Part shown: positions 46,782 through 58,299 of the stretch, piece by piece
Position numbering within the stretch: position 1 is the stretch's first letter
How the letters are laid out: each line of letters opens with the position of its first letter
Assembly: GCA_030844895.1 (NCBI GenBank)
Contig: CM061226.1
Coordinates: forward strand, 49,660,898-49,724,897
Reading direction: 5' to 3'
DNA: 64,000 bases
From: Ambrosia x helenae
Lineage: Eukaryota; Streptophyta; Magnoliopsida; Asterales; Asteraceae
Made by a program: the position numbers and the translations under genes
Notes under the pieces: generated by a model
Databases searched by the model: none
Told to the model about the DNA's origin: nothing
Seen by the model: only the letters and a program-made list of their open reading frames with translations

Positions 46782-48020
46782 TATGTCTGCAGGTGATCCT
46801 CCAAGTGTCTCTGAAGTATCTCTACTGTGGTGGCGGCGGCGGGTACTCATACTGGGGGGGCGTACATGCTAATGGTCATACTGATCGCCATAATACGATC
46901 ATACAAGAATTGGCGATGCGCAAAATGTGCGTCGCCCGTAATCCCGCAATGTGCGTCCATGCTCAGTAACTCCTCAGCATAATGTGCCAGTGCATCTCTG
47001 GCGTCGATGATCCTGGCCCACATGAGCTGGGCCTGCTGCTCCATCTGGTTCACGGTGCACTGCACCGTGTCGGTGAGAGTCTGAAAGTCTCTCTCCAAGG
47101 AGATCACTGTGGACCATGCCGGTCCCGACAGTGGGGCCATCCCGTGGGGCTGCGACGGCCCGGGGATATCAGTGTACGTCGGCTGGGATGGGCCGACTAT
47201 ATCGGGTATCGGTAAGGGTGTGAAGGGTGGGGCAAAGCCCTGTAATCCAGTGAAGAAGTGGGGTGGTACCTGGTATGGGTCTCCTGCACCTAGAGTATAC
47301 GGTGCAAGTGGTGGCATCATAAAGGGGGCTCCTGCACCCACAGTGAACGGTGCAGGGGGTGGTATGGTGAGCATCTCGGGTAGGGGTGGTAGTATGGGAA
47401 AGGTGGTGATAGGTAGCGTCATGGATGCTGGTGAGGGGACTATGAGCTCGGCGAGTGGGACCATGAAGGGCTGTGTGACAGCGACCCACTCAGGAGCGGA
47501 TATCACGGTGGTAGGGGTGGGAGGGCTAGCAGTGGCGTGAGCTGCCAAGCCTGCTCGGTGCAGCTCAGAGCTACGGGCTGAGCTGCCCTCAAGGATGTGC
47601 CCGGTAGAGGCTGGCCCATCCTGTGGTACGGGTTCTGGTAAGGCTAGTAGGGTGGCCGGTGCAGTGGTGGCGTGCCCTATCATCAGAGCAACGTGCTCCT
47701 CCAGGTCTGATGGTGGAATCGGCACAGCAATGTGCTCCACCGATGCGGTCGACTCGTCGTCGGAGTCGTCCGAGATCCACCCGTTGTGTCCTCGGGCAAC
47801 GGGCACAAGTCTCATGCCCGGGGGAACGGGAATATGTGGGGTGGGTAGTGGCTCACGATCGACGTGTGCATGTCGGTCGTATGGAGACTCCACGGTCTCC
47901 GACTGGGTGGGGACGGGTCTCGATGGACCTGCACAGCCTACAGGGAAGTCCCTGACGGCTCGAATGGGAAGTGCTGGCAGTGGTGCTGCCTGGAATGGCA
48001 CTAGAGGCAAGTCAGCCTAC

Positions 48021-48707
48021 TGTGACACCCCAGGAAAATCCCACATCGGCCGTGGCCAGGAGAGATCCTTGGTTCATAAGTAATGTCTTGCCTCTTAAAT
48101 CACCAACGCGTTTTGGGGCTTAATGCTAGTGGATGAGAGGAGAACTCCACAGTTAAGCGTGCTCAGGTGGGAGAAATTCCAGGATGGGTGACCTCCTGGG
48201 AAGTCTCCACTTGGGCAACCAAAAACAAATCCGTGAGCTCTGGATGGGCAAAGCGGACAATATTGGTGATGAGAGGGGCGGGGTGTTACAGATGGTATCA
48301 GAGCAACTCCTGTGCCGTTCGGGATGGTGGGTGCACACCTCATCAGGGACGATGAGACTCTAACAGGGGGTGAATGTGACACCCCAGGAACACACCTCAT
48401 CAGGGACTATGAGACTCTAACAGGGGGTGAATGTGACACCCCAGGAAAATCCCACATCGGCCGTGGCCAGGAGAGATCCTTGGTTCATAAGTAATGTCTT
48501 GCCTCTTAAATCACCAACGCGTTTTGGGGCTTAATGCTAGTGGATGAGAGGAGAACTCCACAGTTAAGCGTGCTCAGGTGGGAGAAATTCCAGGATGGGT
48601 GACCTCCTGGGAAGTCTCCACTTGGGCAACCAAAAACAAATCCGTGAGCTCTGGATGGGCAAAGCGGACAATATTGGTGATGAGAGGGGCGGGGGCGGGG
48701 TGTTACA
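48021..48707 (+). mobile_element. Cassandra TRIM element with 5S-rRNA-like LTRs
   Basis: Two short LTRs (48021-48290, 48432-48707) starting TGTGACACCCC and ending GGGTGTTACA. A tRNA-Met-type PBS (TGGTATCAGAGC, 48293-48304) directly follows the first LTR, and a PPT (ACAGGGGGTGAA) precedes the second. There is no coding region. Each LTR holds a block clearly derived from plant 5S rRNA. A 57-bp tandem duplication covers the end of the internal region, the PPT and the first bases of the LTR (48375-48431). Flanks CCTAC / CCTGC (48016-48020, 48708-48712) are a TSD with one change. These are defining traits of Cassandra, a non-autonomous LTR family. Confidence 0.93.
48141..48206 (+). other. 5S rRNA-like block in Cassandra LTR (first)
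   Basis: GAACTCCACAGTTAAGCGTG, GATGGGTGACC and TCCTGGGAAGTC follow the 3' two thirds of plant 5S rRNA, including the pol III internal control region (A-box, intermediate element, C-box). Repeated in the second LTR at 48552-48617. This is not a genuine 5S gene: the 5' third is absent. Confidence 0.9.
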
Positions 48708-49213
48708 CCTGCGGTGCCTCGGCCATCGGTAAATCGGCCACGGCGGCCACGTCGCCTCCAGCGGGGGCCCACGCTGGGTCCTCGCTCGGGTCAGTCTCAT
48801 CGGAGCTATCTCCGCCTGCGCCCTCTGTGGCGGCGTCAACCTCTATATCGTCGTCCTCGGGATCGAGTACCACAACCTCGATCGGCTCAGCTGGCGGAGC
48901 TGGAATGATCTGGATGCTACTGTCGTAGCTCGGTGCTACACTCCCTGCGTCTGACATCCTGGCAAAAGAACCGTACTAATATTTAAGTATTATTCGTTAG
49001 ATAGTTAAGGCACACATCTACGGTACTCTTCCTAACTTCTAATGCTAAAATAACACGTATCATTACCCATGGCTAGCTTGGTCGGAATCTCCTCATACCC
49101 AATGTTCGTTGGAAAATTAATTTATTGCGTTTCGCATTTATTTTGAAAGCTTTATCTTTTGAACCAATTCCGGTTATAGTTTAGATTTTTAAAAATGCTA
49201 ATTCGCTATAACC

Positions 49214-49228
49214 TTGGCTCTGATACCA
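49214..49228 (-). promoter_or_regulatory. Gypsy primer binding site (tRNA-Met type)
   Basis: Minus strand TGGTATCAGAGCCAA, five bases from the 5' LTR. Confidence 0.88.
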
Positions 49229-49233
49229 CTTTC

Positions 49234-52200
49234 TGTCACACCACGCCTATGGCGGAAACACGTGGCGCGACGGTTCAAGAGGATTAAGCCAAGATTAATG
49301 CAAATCACAATATTAATTAAAGAAACGGGCATTTATTCAAACGTTGAAAAATCACGTCAAATTATTCATACATAACTTAAAATTGTTTTTAATATAAATA
49401 GGGAGGCTCCTCCCTATATCCCGAATTCCTTGGGATAGAGAGACGAGACCCCTTCATAACATCCAACGCCCAAATTGGAGATTCCCCTGACCCTGCTTGC
49501 CATGTCATCCTTCAGCTGTCAATTACCTGAAAGATATGTTAAAAAATCGTCAATATATAAATATTGGTGAGTTCACAGGTTTTGGTTTAATAAAACTTTA
49601 TCTCATGGGAATATCCTTGTTATGACAATTTATAGGAGTTGCAAGTTCCTACAATTCTACTTGAGCCTATAACCAAACCAAGACAATTAATAATGCCCCA
49701 CCCCAAGTCGTTACTCGGTATTCCTACGACTTGATTTCAGAATACGTGCACCCCAGGCATACGCCGATGCAAAATCGACGCTATCGATTAGGGGTGGGCC
49801 TTGTCAGGCACCAATAGTACTATCCAAATATTCCTTCGGTTTCACTTTCCTGAATTAATGATTATAGTAGAGAGGTCTCAACCCCGAGTGGCGATCACAA
49901 CTCAAGTATCCAACCCGTCAAACAATTCCCAACATATCTTTCCCCCGTAAAAACATTAAATAGTTTAGAAATGGGGCCGTGAGACTCACCTGTAACTGTG
50001 CTCGGCTCAAAGAAGAAAATAGCAAAGTTTGTGATCTCGCACCTACAAATGTTCTAGGCGTATAAGTCACTACACCTATGGTGCATGTGCCTTGGCAAGT
50101 TGTACACCCAACTTCCCGACCACGTTTTATCCCAATTTCCGTTTAATAGTTTCGTATCCTAGGTTCATTGGCGATAGATTACCCTTTTCTTACAAGTCAT
50201 ATATTATTCTTGTTAATATTCTTTGTAACTTGTATACTATTATTCTCGACACGACTCTACCCCATGTATAATTATTTTCCCATTTAAATAATTATACTTA
50301 GGGTCGTTTCGCTCGATATAATATGATTTCTTATTACCCGACCCGACTCACTTTGCCACATATTTATTTTCCCATTCAAATAAATATGCTAAGTTCTTGT
50401 CGTTTGGTAATATATTGTTAATGCCCGACTCGACTCACCATGTCGTACATTTATTTTCCCATTTAAATAAATGTACTAGGATCTTGTCGGTATTCACATG
50501 TTCGTAGATATACTTCACCTACTCGTCTCGGTTTTCCTTCTCGCATATCTACTTTCCCATTCAAATAGATATAATAGAATTTCGTCGAAACGAGCATGTG
50601 CACATACACCAATGTGTGAATTTTACTTGTTAAGTCCATGTGTCGTTTAGCGTTTTTAATTCATCACGTTGTGTTTTCTCCCACGAATATTCTTTCTACA
50701 CTTAGGAAAGTGTTACGCACGTTTCACCCTTGTTATATATATTTTATTTCTTAAAATATATATATATATATATATATATTTTTATCTCGCCGTAATGGCA
50801 TTTTTCTCATATGTCCGTTTATCCGTTTTCGTTAGTTCATGTAAATATGTCCGTTAGATAGCTTTTTCCACATTTTCTTCCAATATGCGTTCTATGGAAA
50901 TATTATTCGTACTTCCAATTCCGAACGTATATTTCTTGGAAAAATATAATTTTGTATTTTTAGCCCAACTTGTTCAACTTGTATTCCAAAAATGTTTCCG
51001 ATACTTTTATATTCCCATTTATATAAAAGTATCCATTTTTGTACAAGTTTTCCCAAGTCTTTACTAATATTTTATAAAACCTTATTTTTATAAAATCTTA
51101 TGTTAACTTATCCTCTTATTTTTATAAAACTTCTATTTTTATAAAAATACCTCTTTTAATTTATACATAAGTAAGTTTCTCATGTTTATCAAAACTACAC
51201 TCGGAAAAACTATTATTTATGTTTTCGACACCGAACTTTCCGTTAATGCATTTTTGGACCAAAGTTTCTAAAATACATATTTTAGTCCCTCAACTTTCTA
51301 AGTTATAATATTAGTCCCTTAACTTATATTTGTTGCATTTTTCATCTTATCTTTCAAGGTTAGCATTTTCCTTCCAACTTAGTGGACTTTGAAGAATCAT
51401 TTTCTTAATGCTTGATTATTTTTACTTCATTCCACTTCTAATAATCTTATAATCCATCCTAGATGCTATTAACATGTGTGTTTCATATTTTTATCCAAAA
51501 TATCAACTTTTCACTCATCCAAGTGAGTAGACTTTGAACATGGAACGTTTTCACCTATGATCATCTAACCCATTTTAATATATTTTTGACATTAACTAGT
51601 CATCTTATGATGATTAAAATCATCTTTCATCATATCCAAGTCCTTTTCACAAATCATGTTGTAAACATCAACAAACTCAAGTGTATGTTCATATTATTAC
51701 ATTTTCTCAAAATATCACCTTTATTAATATTAATCCAAGATTTTTTCATGTTATTATTCTTACATTTTTATTCTAGTAAGACACATTATTTCAAAACCAT
51801 ATTTCCCATCAATGTACAACTTGCTCATAAAGACACTTAATATGAACATTAACAAACAAAACAAGGTTAAAACTTACTACTAGCTCAAGGCTAGGGAAGA
51901 CAAGAACCTTGGATTGGATGGGGTTTTAGTGTGTTCTTCTAAAGGTTTAAGCTCCAAGCTCTTGAAACACACAATGGGGTTTTGAAGGATAATGATCTAG
52001 AGGTGATTTGGAAGTGTAGAAATTGTAAGAATGATGTTGGTGTGGGGGTGCAATGTCACGGCCACAAGGAAGAAGGAAGAAGGAATTTTTGTGATTTGTT
52101 TCAAGTGTCTTCTCAAGTGGCTTATAATCTTCTCTTTCAAATCTTCCAAAGATCACTTGTATCTTGATTAGATTGGATGATATCTTTATGTAAGATTATG

Positions 52201-52987
52201 GAAGATACTTGAAAATCTTGGAGGATATGGTGAGGGGTGTTTGGGCCGAAAATTAGAGAGAGGAAGAGAGGTGATTTGGTTAATTTTCTTACCCAATACA
52301 ATTACATGCAAGTAAATGATTATTATGTTAATTATTGGATATTAAGGAGATGAAGAGTTAAAGAAGATAATTAAAAGATTTTACCCATTTGGGTGGGCCA
52401 TAGGCCGGCCCCAAGGGTGTTGGTGGGGTCCACTTTTGCTAAATAATATCCTTTATTAGTTAAGTTAATCTTGTGCGGGTACCGTCCGGGTATTCTTGGG
52501 TTTTTAATCGCGTGTCACCCGAATATTAAAATACCCTTAATATTCCTTAAATATAGTCCAGTTTAATTACTGATAATTTATTTCGGCTTCCGTCGGGTGA
52601 AATTACGTGTTACGCGCGTATCGGGTGCGGTACGCGCACTTTACTCGTTACCGGGAGATTTGTACAATAAGCTTTCACGTATGGCTTTGGGTTTCCAAAA
52701 CTCATTATATTTTTTGAAATTATCATTTATTATATATTCCGGGTGTCCGGGGTTCGTTTCGCTTATTTAATTTTTACCGGGTAATCGCCAGTGTCCATAC
52801 CGGATAGATTTGCTTGCGCATGATCCTATCATGTTTTGTCATTAAACTTATGCATTCCTATGCATTATTTGGGAATTGCTATCTTTCTAAGGCCTCAGTT
52901 AAACAATCAACACATAATTACGTTTAATTACGTTAATCGCGTTTAATTAATTAGTATGGAATTACCTTAATTTTGCCGGTTGTTACA
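49234..52987 (-). repeat. Gypsy 5' LTR
   Basis: 3,754 bp, about 99% like the 3' LTR by eye. Length differences include one TTATAAAACTTCTATTTT unit fewer near 51130, one GATTATGGAA unit fewer near 52195, and an expanded (AT)n at 50756-50780. Confidence 0.95.
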
Positions 52988-52992
52988 ACAAC

Positions 52993-53407
52993 CACATGCA
53001 AGTTTCACATTACTCAATAAAACAAGATAAATAGATACATACATCAATAAAGGTTTAGAAATCCTATAGTTAAGGTCTCCTAATAAACGGCTATGCTAAC
53101 TAAGTGACAAATCCTAAAAGTCACTTACTTTAATCCTACTTCTCCACGAACTCCTATCTTGGACCATGTCCTCAGAGAGGTGCAATTCTATGAGATCCTG
53201 TCTAGTCCGCTCATCCCAGGTCAATTTAGGTTTGCCCCTATTCCTTCTCCCCTCTACAACGAACGCTTCCACTGCTCTAACTGGCACTGTTTTTCGTCTC
53301 CACTTCACATGTCCAAACCATCTCAATCTCCCTTTCTTTATCTTGTCTGATATCCTAGCCACTCCTAACCTTTCTCTAAAAACCTCGTTTCTAATCGACA
53401 AACAAAT
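52993..53407 (-). mobile_element. RTE-type LINE, C-terminal RT fragment (right piece)
   Basis: The minus-strand ORF 53401-53114 reads RNEVFRERLGVARISDKIKK, GRLRWFGHVKWR, RRNRGKPKLTWDE and WRSRIKVSDF, the tail of RTE-clade reverse transcriptases. It is 5'-truncated; the TSD TTAAAATTAAA at 53408-53418 pairs with 34862-34872. With the left piece the insert is about 750 bp. Confidence 0.85.
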
Positions 53408-53418
53408 TTAAAATTAAA

Positions 53419-54270
53419 TTTGTTTCGACTCGAACGGGCCGGTAACGACCCAGACCGTTTCAACCTGACCCGTCCCGTAGCGACCCGGACGGGCCCGGTA
53501 ACGACCCGGACCGTTTTGACCCGACCGGGCGCGGTAACGCCCAGACCGTTTCAACCTGACCCGTCCCATAGCGACCTAGACTGTTTTGACCCGGTCGGGC
53601 CCGGTAGCGACCCGAACCGTTTCAACCCGACCGGGCCCGGTAACGACCCAGACCGTTTCAACCTAACCCGTCCCTAGGGGTGTAAATGACACGTAGCGGC
53701 TCGAGAGCTACCCAAGATCGGCTCGGTAAAAATCCTGAACGAGCCGAGCCTTAAAGAGCCCGAGCCCGAGCCTGAAATATGGCTCGTTTAGTTATCGAGC
53801 CCGAGCTCGAGCCCTAGATACAAAGCTCGATTGGACTCGTGAGCCTAAACGAACCTAAACATAATTATAAGTTATTTATATATCTCTTATAATTTATAGC
53901 TCACATCTCCAAAGCCCAGGTCCTTATTTCATAGGCCCATTTAATAACACTCGCGAGCCGAGCTTTTGCGATCTCGAGCCGAGCTTTGAGCTCGTTTGAG
54001 ATTGTTCTCAAATCACCACGAGCTGAGCTCGACCTTTTGATTTTGCTAGCGAGCCGAGCTCGAGCTCTAGATTGTAGGCTCAAACCGAGCCGATCTCGAG
54101 CTCGAGCTTCATAAAACCACAACGAGCAGAGCTCGAGCCCAGTCAGGATCGGGCTCGGCTCGGCTCGTTTACACCCCTACCCGTCCCGTAGCGACACGAA
54201 CCGTTTCGACCCGACCGGGCCCGGTAACGACCCAGACCGGTTCAAACTGACCCGTTTCGTAGCGACCCAG
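53419..54270. repeat. GC-rich minisatellite (~34-37-bp unit), interrupted by a MITE
   Basis: About nine imperfect copies of a unit like GGGCCCGGTAACGACCCAGA + CCGTTTCAACCTGACC, alternating with shorter GTCCCGTAGCGACCC forms. The array is continuous across the hAT MITE once that is removed. Confidence 0.85.
53675..54179. mobile_element. Non-autonomous hAT element with GAGCCGAGC-rich ends
   Basis: 505 bp, TAGGGGTGTAAATGACACG at the left and GCTCGTTTACACCCCTA at the right. Perfect 8-bp TSD CCCGTCCC (53667-53674, 54180-54187). Subterminal GAGCTCGAGC/GGCTCG repeats. No ORF. Confidence 0.93.
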
Positions 54271-54555
54271 ACTGTTGAAATTTTAAAACAAAAGTGTTTG
54301 AGTAATTGTTTAAAAAAGAACTTAGACCGGGTGTAGTGAAGCGCTATTTGGGCGTTTTGGAGCAACATAGCGCCCCCACACCGTTACAGGGGCACGATTT
54401 TAAAAAAAAATGGGGGTGGCATTATATTTATAACGCTGTGCAACAATTGTTTCATCCAATGATTGCTTGACACCTCATCCATTCCAACGTTCATAATTTC
54501 AAACGGTCGAAAATTTTGATTTTTTTTTAAACCAACGGTCACAATTTTAAATGTT

Positions 54556-54601
<46 letters not shown>

Positions 54602-54684
54602 ACAACACAAATCATATAACACAACACAAACCATATACATAAAACACTATACATTCAATCAAAACAAACCAATATTTTAAAAAA

Positions 54685-56603
54685 ATGGGTTCCCCCGCAC
54701 CATCATCTGTTGCCAGGGAATATTACAAAGAGTTTCTAGGCGATGAGGGTGAGTTGACAGACGAAGAGTTGGAGCAACATGCGGTTACGAGTGCGCTTTC
54801 GCTTGCGTTGAGATATATGGAACAAACTAGTGCACCTACACGTCCAAAACTGTCTAACAGAATTACGAACGAGATCGTGAATCAGCAAATGCTCGATTAA
54901 TGAAGGATTACTTTGATGAAAACCCGACTTACCCTGACCCAAAGATGTTTAGGCGTCATTTCCGGATTAGCAAACGTTTTATTTCTACGTATTACTGGAG
55001 ACTTGGAAAACGCGTTTCATTACTCTCAACAAAAATCGGATGCTAGGGGGATAATGGGATTTACCGCTATTCAAAAGTGTACCTCGGCACTGCGTATACT
55101 CGCATACGGTAACACGACAGATATCAACGACGAGTATTTAAAAATGGCCGAGAAAACAACACGCGATTCTGTAACACCCCGCCCCTCTCACCACCAATAT
55201 TGTCCGCTTTGCCCCGATGGGTTGCGGACAATGGGATTTACCGCTATTTAAAAGTGTACCTCGGCACTGCGTATACTCGCATACGGTAACACGACAGATA
55301 TCAACGACGAGTATTTAAAATGGCCGAGAAAACAACACGCGATTCTGTAACACCCCGCCCCTCTCACCACCAATATTGTCCGCTTTGCCCCGATGGGTTG
55401 CCCATCCAGAGCTCACGGATTTGTTTTTGGGTGCCCTGGTGGAGACTTCCCAGGAGGTCACCCATCCTGGATTTGCTCACACCTGAGCACGCTTAACTGT
55501 GGAGTTCTACTCTCATCCACTAACATTAAGCCCCAAAACGCGTTGGTGATTTAAGAGGCAAGACATTACTTATGAACCAAGGATCTCTCCTGGCCACGGC
55601 CGATGTGGGATTTTCCTTGGGTGTCATAATTCTTTGGAGTATTTTTGCCAAGGTACATCACTTTTTTAAAAGTAAATTCATTTACCTTTTTTATATGTAA
55701 TCTAACATATATATATATAATATATATATTTGTATTTATCTTTTTAGGAATAGTACAGTTGTACGGAGCCCGTTATCTTAGAAGGCCCACTTGGTACGAC
55801 TTACAAAAAATTTACGAGGTGCATACGAATGAACATGGGTTACCAGGAATGATGAATAGCATTGATTGTCGTCACTGGCCGTGGTATAATTGCCCAACCG
55901 CTTGGTGAGGTCAACACACACGTGGTGAGCAAAAAGGACCATCGGTCATTCTTCAAGCGGTGGCTTCAGTCGATCTTTGGGTTTGGTCGGCCTATTTTGG
56001 TGTTTTGGGGTCATGCAACGACTTAAACGTTTTTTAGCAGTCACCTATTATAGAGGATTTCATTTCTGGCAGAGTAGCAAAGGCGTGTTTTTATGCTAAT
56101 GGAAACTACTACCCACACGGATACTATTTGGCTGACGGAATATATCCGAGGTATACTATTATCGTTAAGACGTTCAGTAACCCGTACGATGAAAAAGGGC
56201 ACACTTTAAGAAAGTTCAAGAGGTCGCGCGAAAGGAAATAGAGAGATGTTTTGGGGTTCTTCAACAGCGTTGACATTACATAAGAAATCCTTGTCATGCA
56301 TGGACCAAAGATAAGATGAGAGATGCTATGTATGCATGTATAATCATGCATAATATGATATTAGAAGATGAAGGTAAAGCGATATGTCAAAATTATGTAC
56401 CGGAAGCCGTTCAGGATCTACCGCAAGTGACAATGGAAGAAAGAATACTCAACGCACATGAACTTCGTGACCATGATGCACATGACGTGTTAGCGGCGGA
56501 TATGGTCCAACATACTTGGTCGATTCGGTATATTCCAAACGAAAGTGAAAGCGAAGAGGACGAAGATGAAGACGAGTACGACGAAAGCGAAGATGAAAAT
56601 TAA
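54685..56603 (+). pseudogene. PIF/Harbinger transposase (DDE_Tnp_4), broken
   Basis: Starts MGSPAPSSVAREYYKEFLGD, then shifts frame near 54895 (YFDENPTYPDPKMFRRHFRI, LENAFHYSQQKSDARG, GFTAIQKCTSALRILAYG). A Cassandra LTR interrupts at 55170. After it comes LEYFCQ, a 95-nt intron (55653-55747, GT...TTTTTAG), then VQLYGARYLRRPTWYDLQKI, GLPGMMNSIDCRHWPWYNCP (first catalytic Asp), HGYYLADGIYP (second Asp) and the EIERCFGVLQQR region (Glu). Ends in an acidic tail (SESEEDEDEDEYDESED) at 56603. TGA at 55906 and a stop near 56036 also break it. Confidence 0.9.
55170..55627 (-). mobile_element. Cassandra solo LTR with internal duplication
   Basis: Begins TGTAACACCCC and ends GGGTGTCA(T) on the plus strand, reverse to the copy at 48 kb. 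The 5S-like block is at 55444-55508 (minus). Flanks GATTC / AATTC are a probable TSD. The LTR start plus about 120 bp of transposon sequence is duplicated in tandem with period 176 (first copy about 55053-55225, second 55230-55400). Confidence 0.88.
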
Positions 56604-56939
56604 TATTATTTGTAATTTTTTTAATATTATTTGTAATTTTTTATATTATTTGTGTGTTTTTAATATTATTTGTAATTTTTTTATATTATTTGTGTTTTAT
56701 TTTAATTATTTTGACTTAATTAATTAAAAACTAATAAAATAAACAACCAATCAGAAACAGAGCCTTATCTTTTTTTCGACTACCACTACACCCCATTTTC
56801 ACTTCAAGCCTCATACTGACTCAGCTGCCACGTGGACCAATCAGAAACAAAGGGCCTTATTTATTTCCCTTCCCCACTACACATGGTCTTATGGAAGATT
56901 TTGTGCTTTAAAAAGAAGAAAATTGAGGAAAAGTCATAA

Positions 56940-57340
56940 GACCATGTGTAGTGGATGGGGGGGGGGGGAACTTAAGACCACTGTTTCCGATTGGTTCACG
57001 TGGCAGCTGAGTCAGCATGGGGCTTGAAGTGAAAATGGGGTGTAGTGGTAATGGGAAAAAGATAAGGCCCCTGTTTCTGATTGTTTGTTATTTTTATTAT
57101 TTTTTTAAACTATTTAAGTAAAATGTAAAAAAAAAAGACAAATGTTATAAAAAATTACAAATAATATTAAAACACACAAATAATATAAATTTAAAAATTA
57201 CATAATCCTAAACTACTTATTTAAAACGTTACATAATTAATCCTAAATTTCTCCCATACGGAGAATAATTATCTCAATCCTCTAAAGTGTACTCCGGTGA
57301 GGACACGGAACGATCGCTATCGTGTGACGTTCGGCAAAAT
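56940..57340 (-). mobile_element. Second PIF/Harbinger fragment, opposite orientation
   Basis: Begins GACCATGTGTAGTGG after TAA (56937-56939) and is an inverted near-copy of the right end of the element at 56745-56888 for about 145 bp. The minus strand at 57340-57260 reads like a transposase C-terminus (SDRSVSSPEYTLED). No matching far end was found, so it is truncated. Confidence 0.7.
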
Positions 57341-57457
57341 TAAGGTATATCCGTACGTAATTAATATATGTAATTAACTGTTATAAGTAAGAATTAACAT
57401 CAATTAATTATAATTGAGTATTCGGAAAATAGCGGAGTCATATAGATGGCATAAGAA

Positions 57458-58296
57458 TGTAACACCCCAACCGATGGCGGAAACATCGAGGTGTCACGTA
57501 TTGATGATTGTTCAGTAGCTCATGGTAAGTAATAAATTTCAATAATTGATTTAAATAAATTTCATACAATTGTTCTAAAGAATTTTGTACATCAAAATGA
57601 AAAATAATAGATACACATCTTCAAGCATTAACTCTAATCTTCAAGCACGCTATAACCTGAAACATGTTAAGTTGGAAAGATGGGGGGTCAACTATAAATA
57701 GTTGGTGAGAATACATAGGTTTTGCATATAGTTGAAAACAATATGATGTATAGCAATCATAGTTGAAGTATAATAATGAGTAATGATAGAATATGAGTCC
57801 GACATGTAACAATGCGTCTTTTGTACAATCAAACCTTGTGTCGACTGAGACCTAACTCGCAAGTTAGTAAAAGTGTAACTGTTATCGATCATCCCTGAAT
57901 TTATGCGGGGGATGGGTTTGTCAGACCTATAGCGCTATAATCTAAACAGGCGGTTTGATCAATGTTAATGATTTTACTGTGTCTTTTTGTTACAGTCAAA
58001 TGATAGAATGAGTAAATGATAGTGTAATTGAATCATAAGTTTCAACAATGTAAGAATGAGTAAATGATAGTGTATAAAATGTTTAAACATGTTTCACCCC
58101 AAAAATGTAAAACAGAAAAAGGGGCTATGTAAACTCACCTTAGGTGCATAATGAGTTCGTGCGTTTTATTGAGCGTGCAAACACTTAGTAATAATGCCTT
58201 GGAAAACTCGAAACTAGCTAGAGGAGATAATGACGGATGAAAACTTTAGTATATGGGAGATGGGATAATAATGTTTTTTTTTTTTTTTTGAATGGT
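57458..58296 (-). repeat. LTR of a Gypsy-like element, left copy (partial)
   Basis: TGTAACACCCCAACCGATGG onward is nearly identical to 60027-60868 for about 840 bp, up to a poly-T and GAATGGTACAAAG. After that the two diverge. Confidence 0.85.
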
Positions 58297-58299
58297 ACA

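Larger units (their letters stand above)
46817..48957 (-). pseudogene. Gypsy extra ORF upstream of gag (acidic, Pro-rich)
   Basis: Starts MSDAGSVAPSYDSS at 48957, about 270 nt after the PBS, separate from and ahead of gag. The N-terminus is very acidic (LDPEDDDIEVD, SSDETDPSED). After the Cassandra insertion (48021-48707) it continues into a long Pro-rich region (LPITTFPILPPLPEMLTIPP, with PPLAPYTLGAG-type repeats) and ends in a likely coiled coil (SLERDFQTLTDTVQCTVNQM, ARIIDARDALAHYAEELL). A C-run near 46855 shifts the frame: one reading stops at 46847, the other gives APQYEYPPPPPQ-stop near 46817. I do not recognise its function. Confidence 0.6.
35213..52987 (-). mobile_element. Gypsy chromovirus (Tekay/Del-like), 17.8 kb with nested insertions
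   Basis: LTRs 35213-38984 and 49234-52987; 5-bp TSD ACAAC (35208-35212, 52988-52992). On the minus strand: 5' LTR, PBS, an extra Pro-rich ORF, gag, protease, RT, RNase H, integrase with a chromodomain-like tail, PPT, 3' LTR. RT before INT marks Gypsy, and the C-terminal tail marks a chromovirus. The LTRs are about 99% alike by eye with a few short indels. A 2.7 kb solo LTR (40098-42829) interrupts integrase and a Cassandra element (48021-48707) interrupts the upstream ORF. Removing both gives about 14.3 kb. Confidence 0.95.
54325..56888 (+). mobile_element. PIF/Harbinger DNA transposon, defective
   Basis: 2,564 bp, bounded by TTA target duplications (54322-54324, 56889-56891). TIRs GACCGGGTGTAGTG and GACCATGTGTAGTGG. 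Contains a broken DDE transposase and a Cassandra solo LTR. An (AT)n run lies at 54558-54599. TTA target and TIR type are characteristic of PIF/Harbinger. Confidence 0.9.

Noticed and set aside
46682..46969. ORF with a poly-Tyr run
   Set aside because: It is the translation of a (CTA)n microsatellite antisense to the Gypsy element.
47109..47540. Long plus-strand Gly-rich ORFs at 47.1-48.1 kb
   Set aside because: Antisense shadows of the Pro-rich Gypsy ORF.
48141..48206. Functional 5S rRNA gene
   Set aside because: The first third of 5S is missing and the block sits inside a Cassandra LTR.
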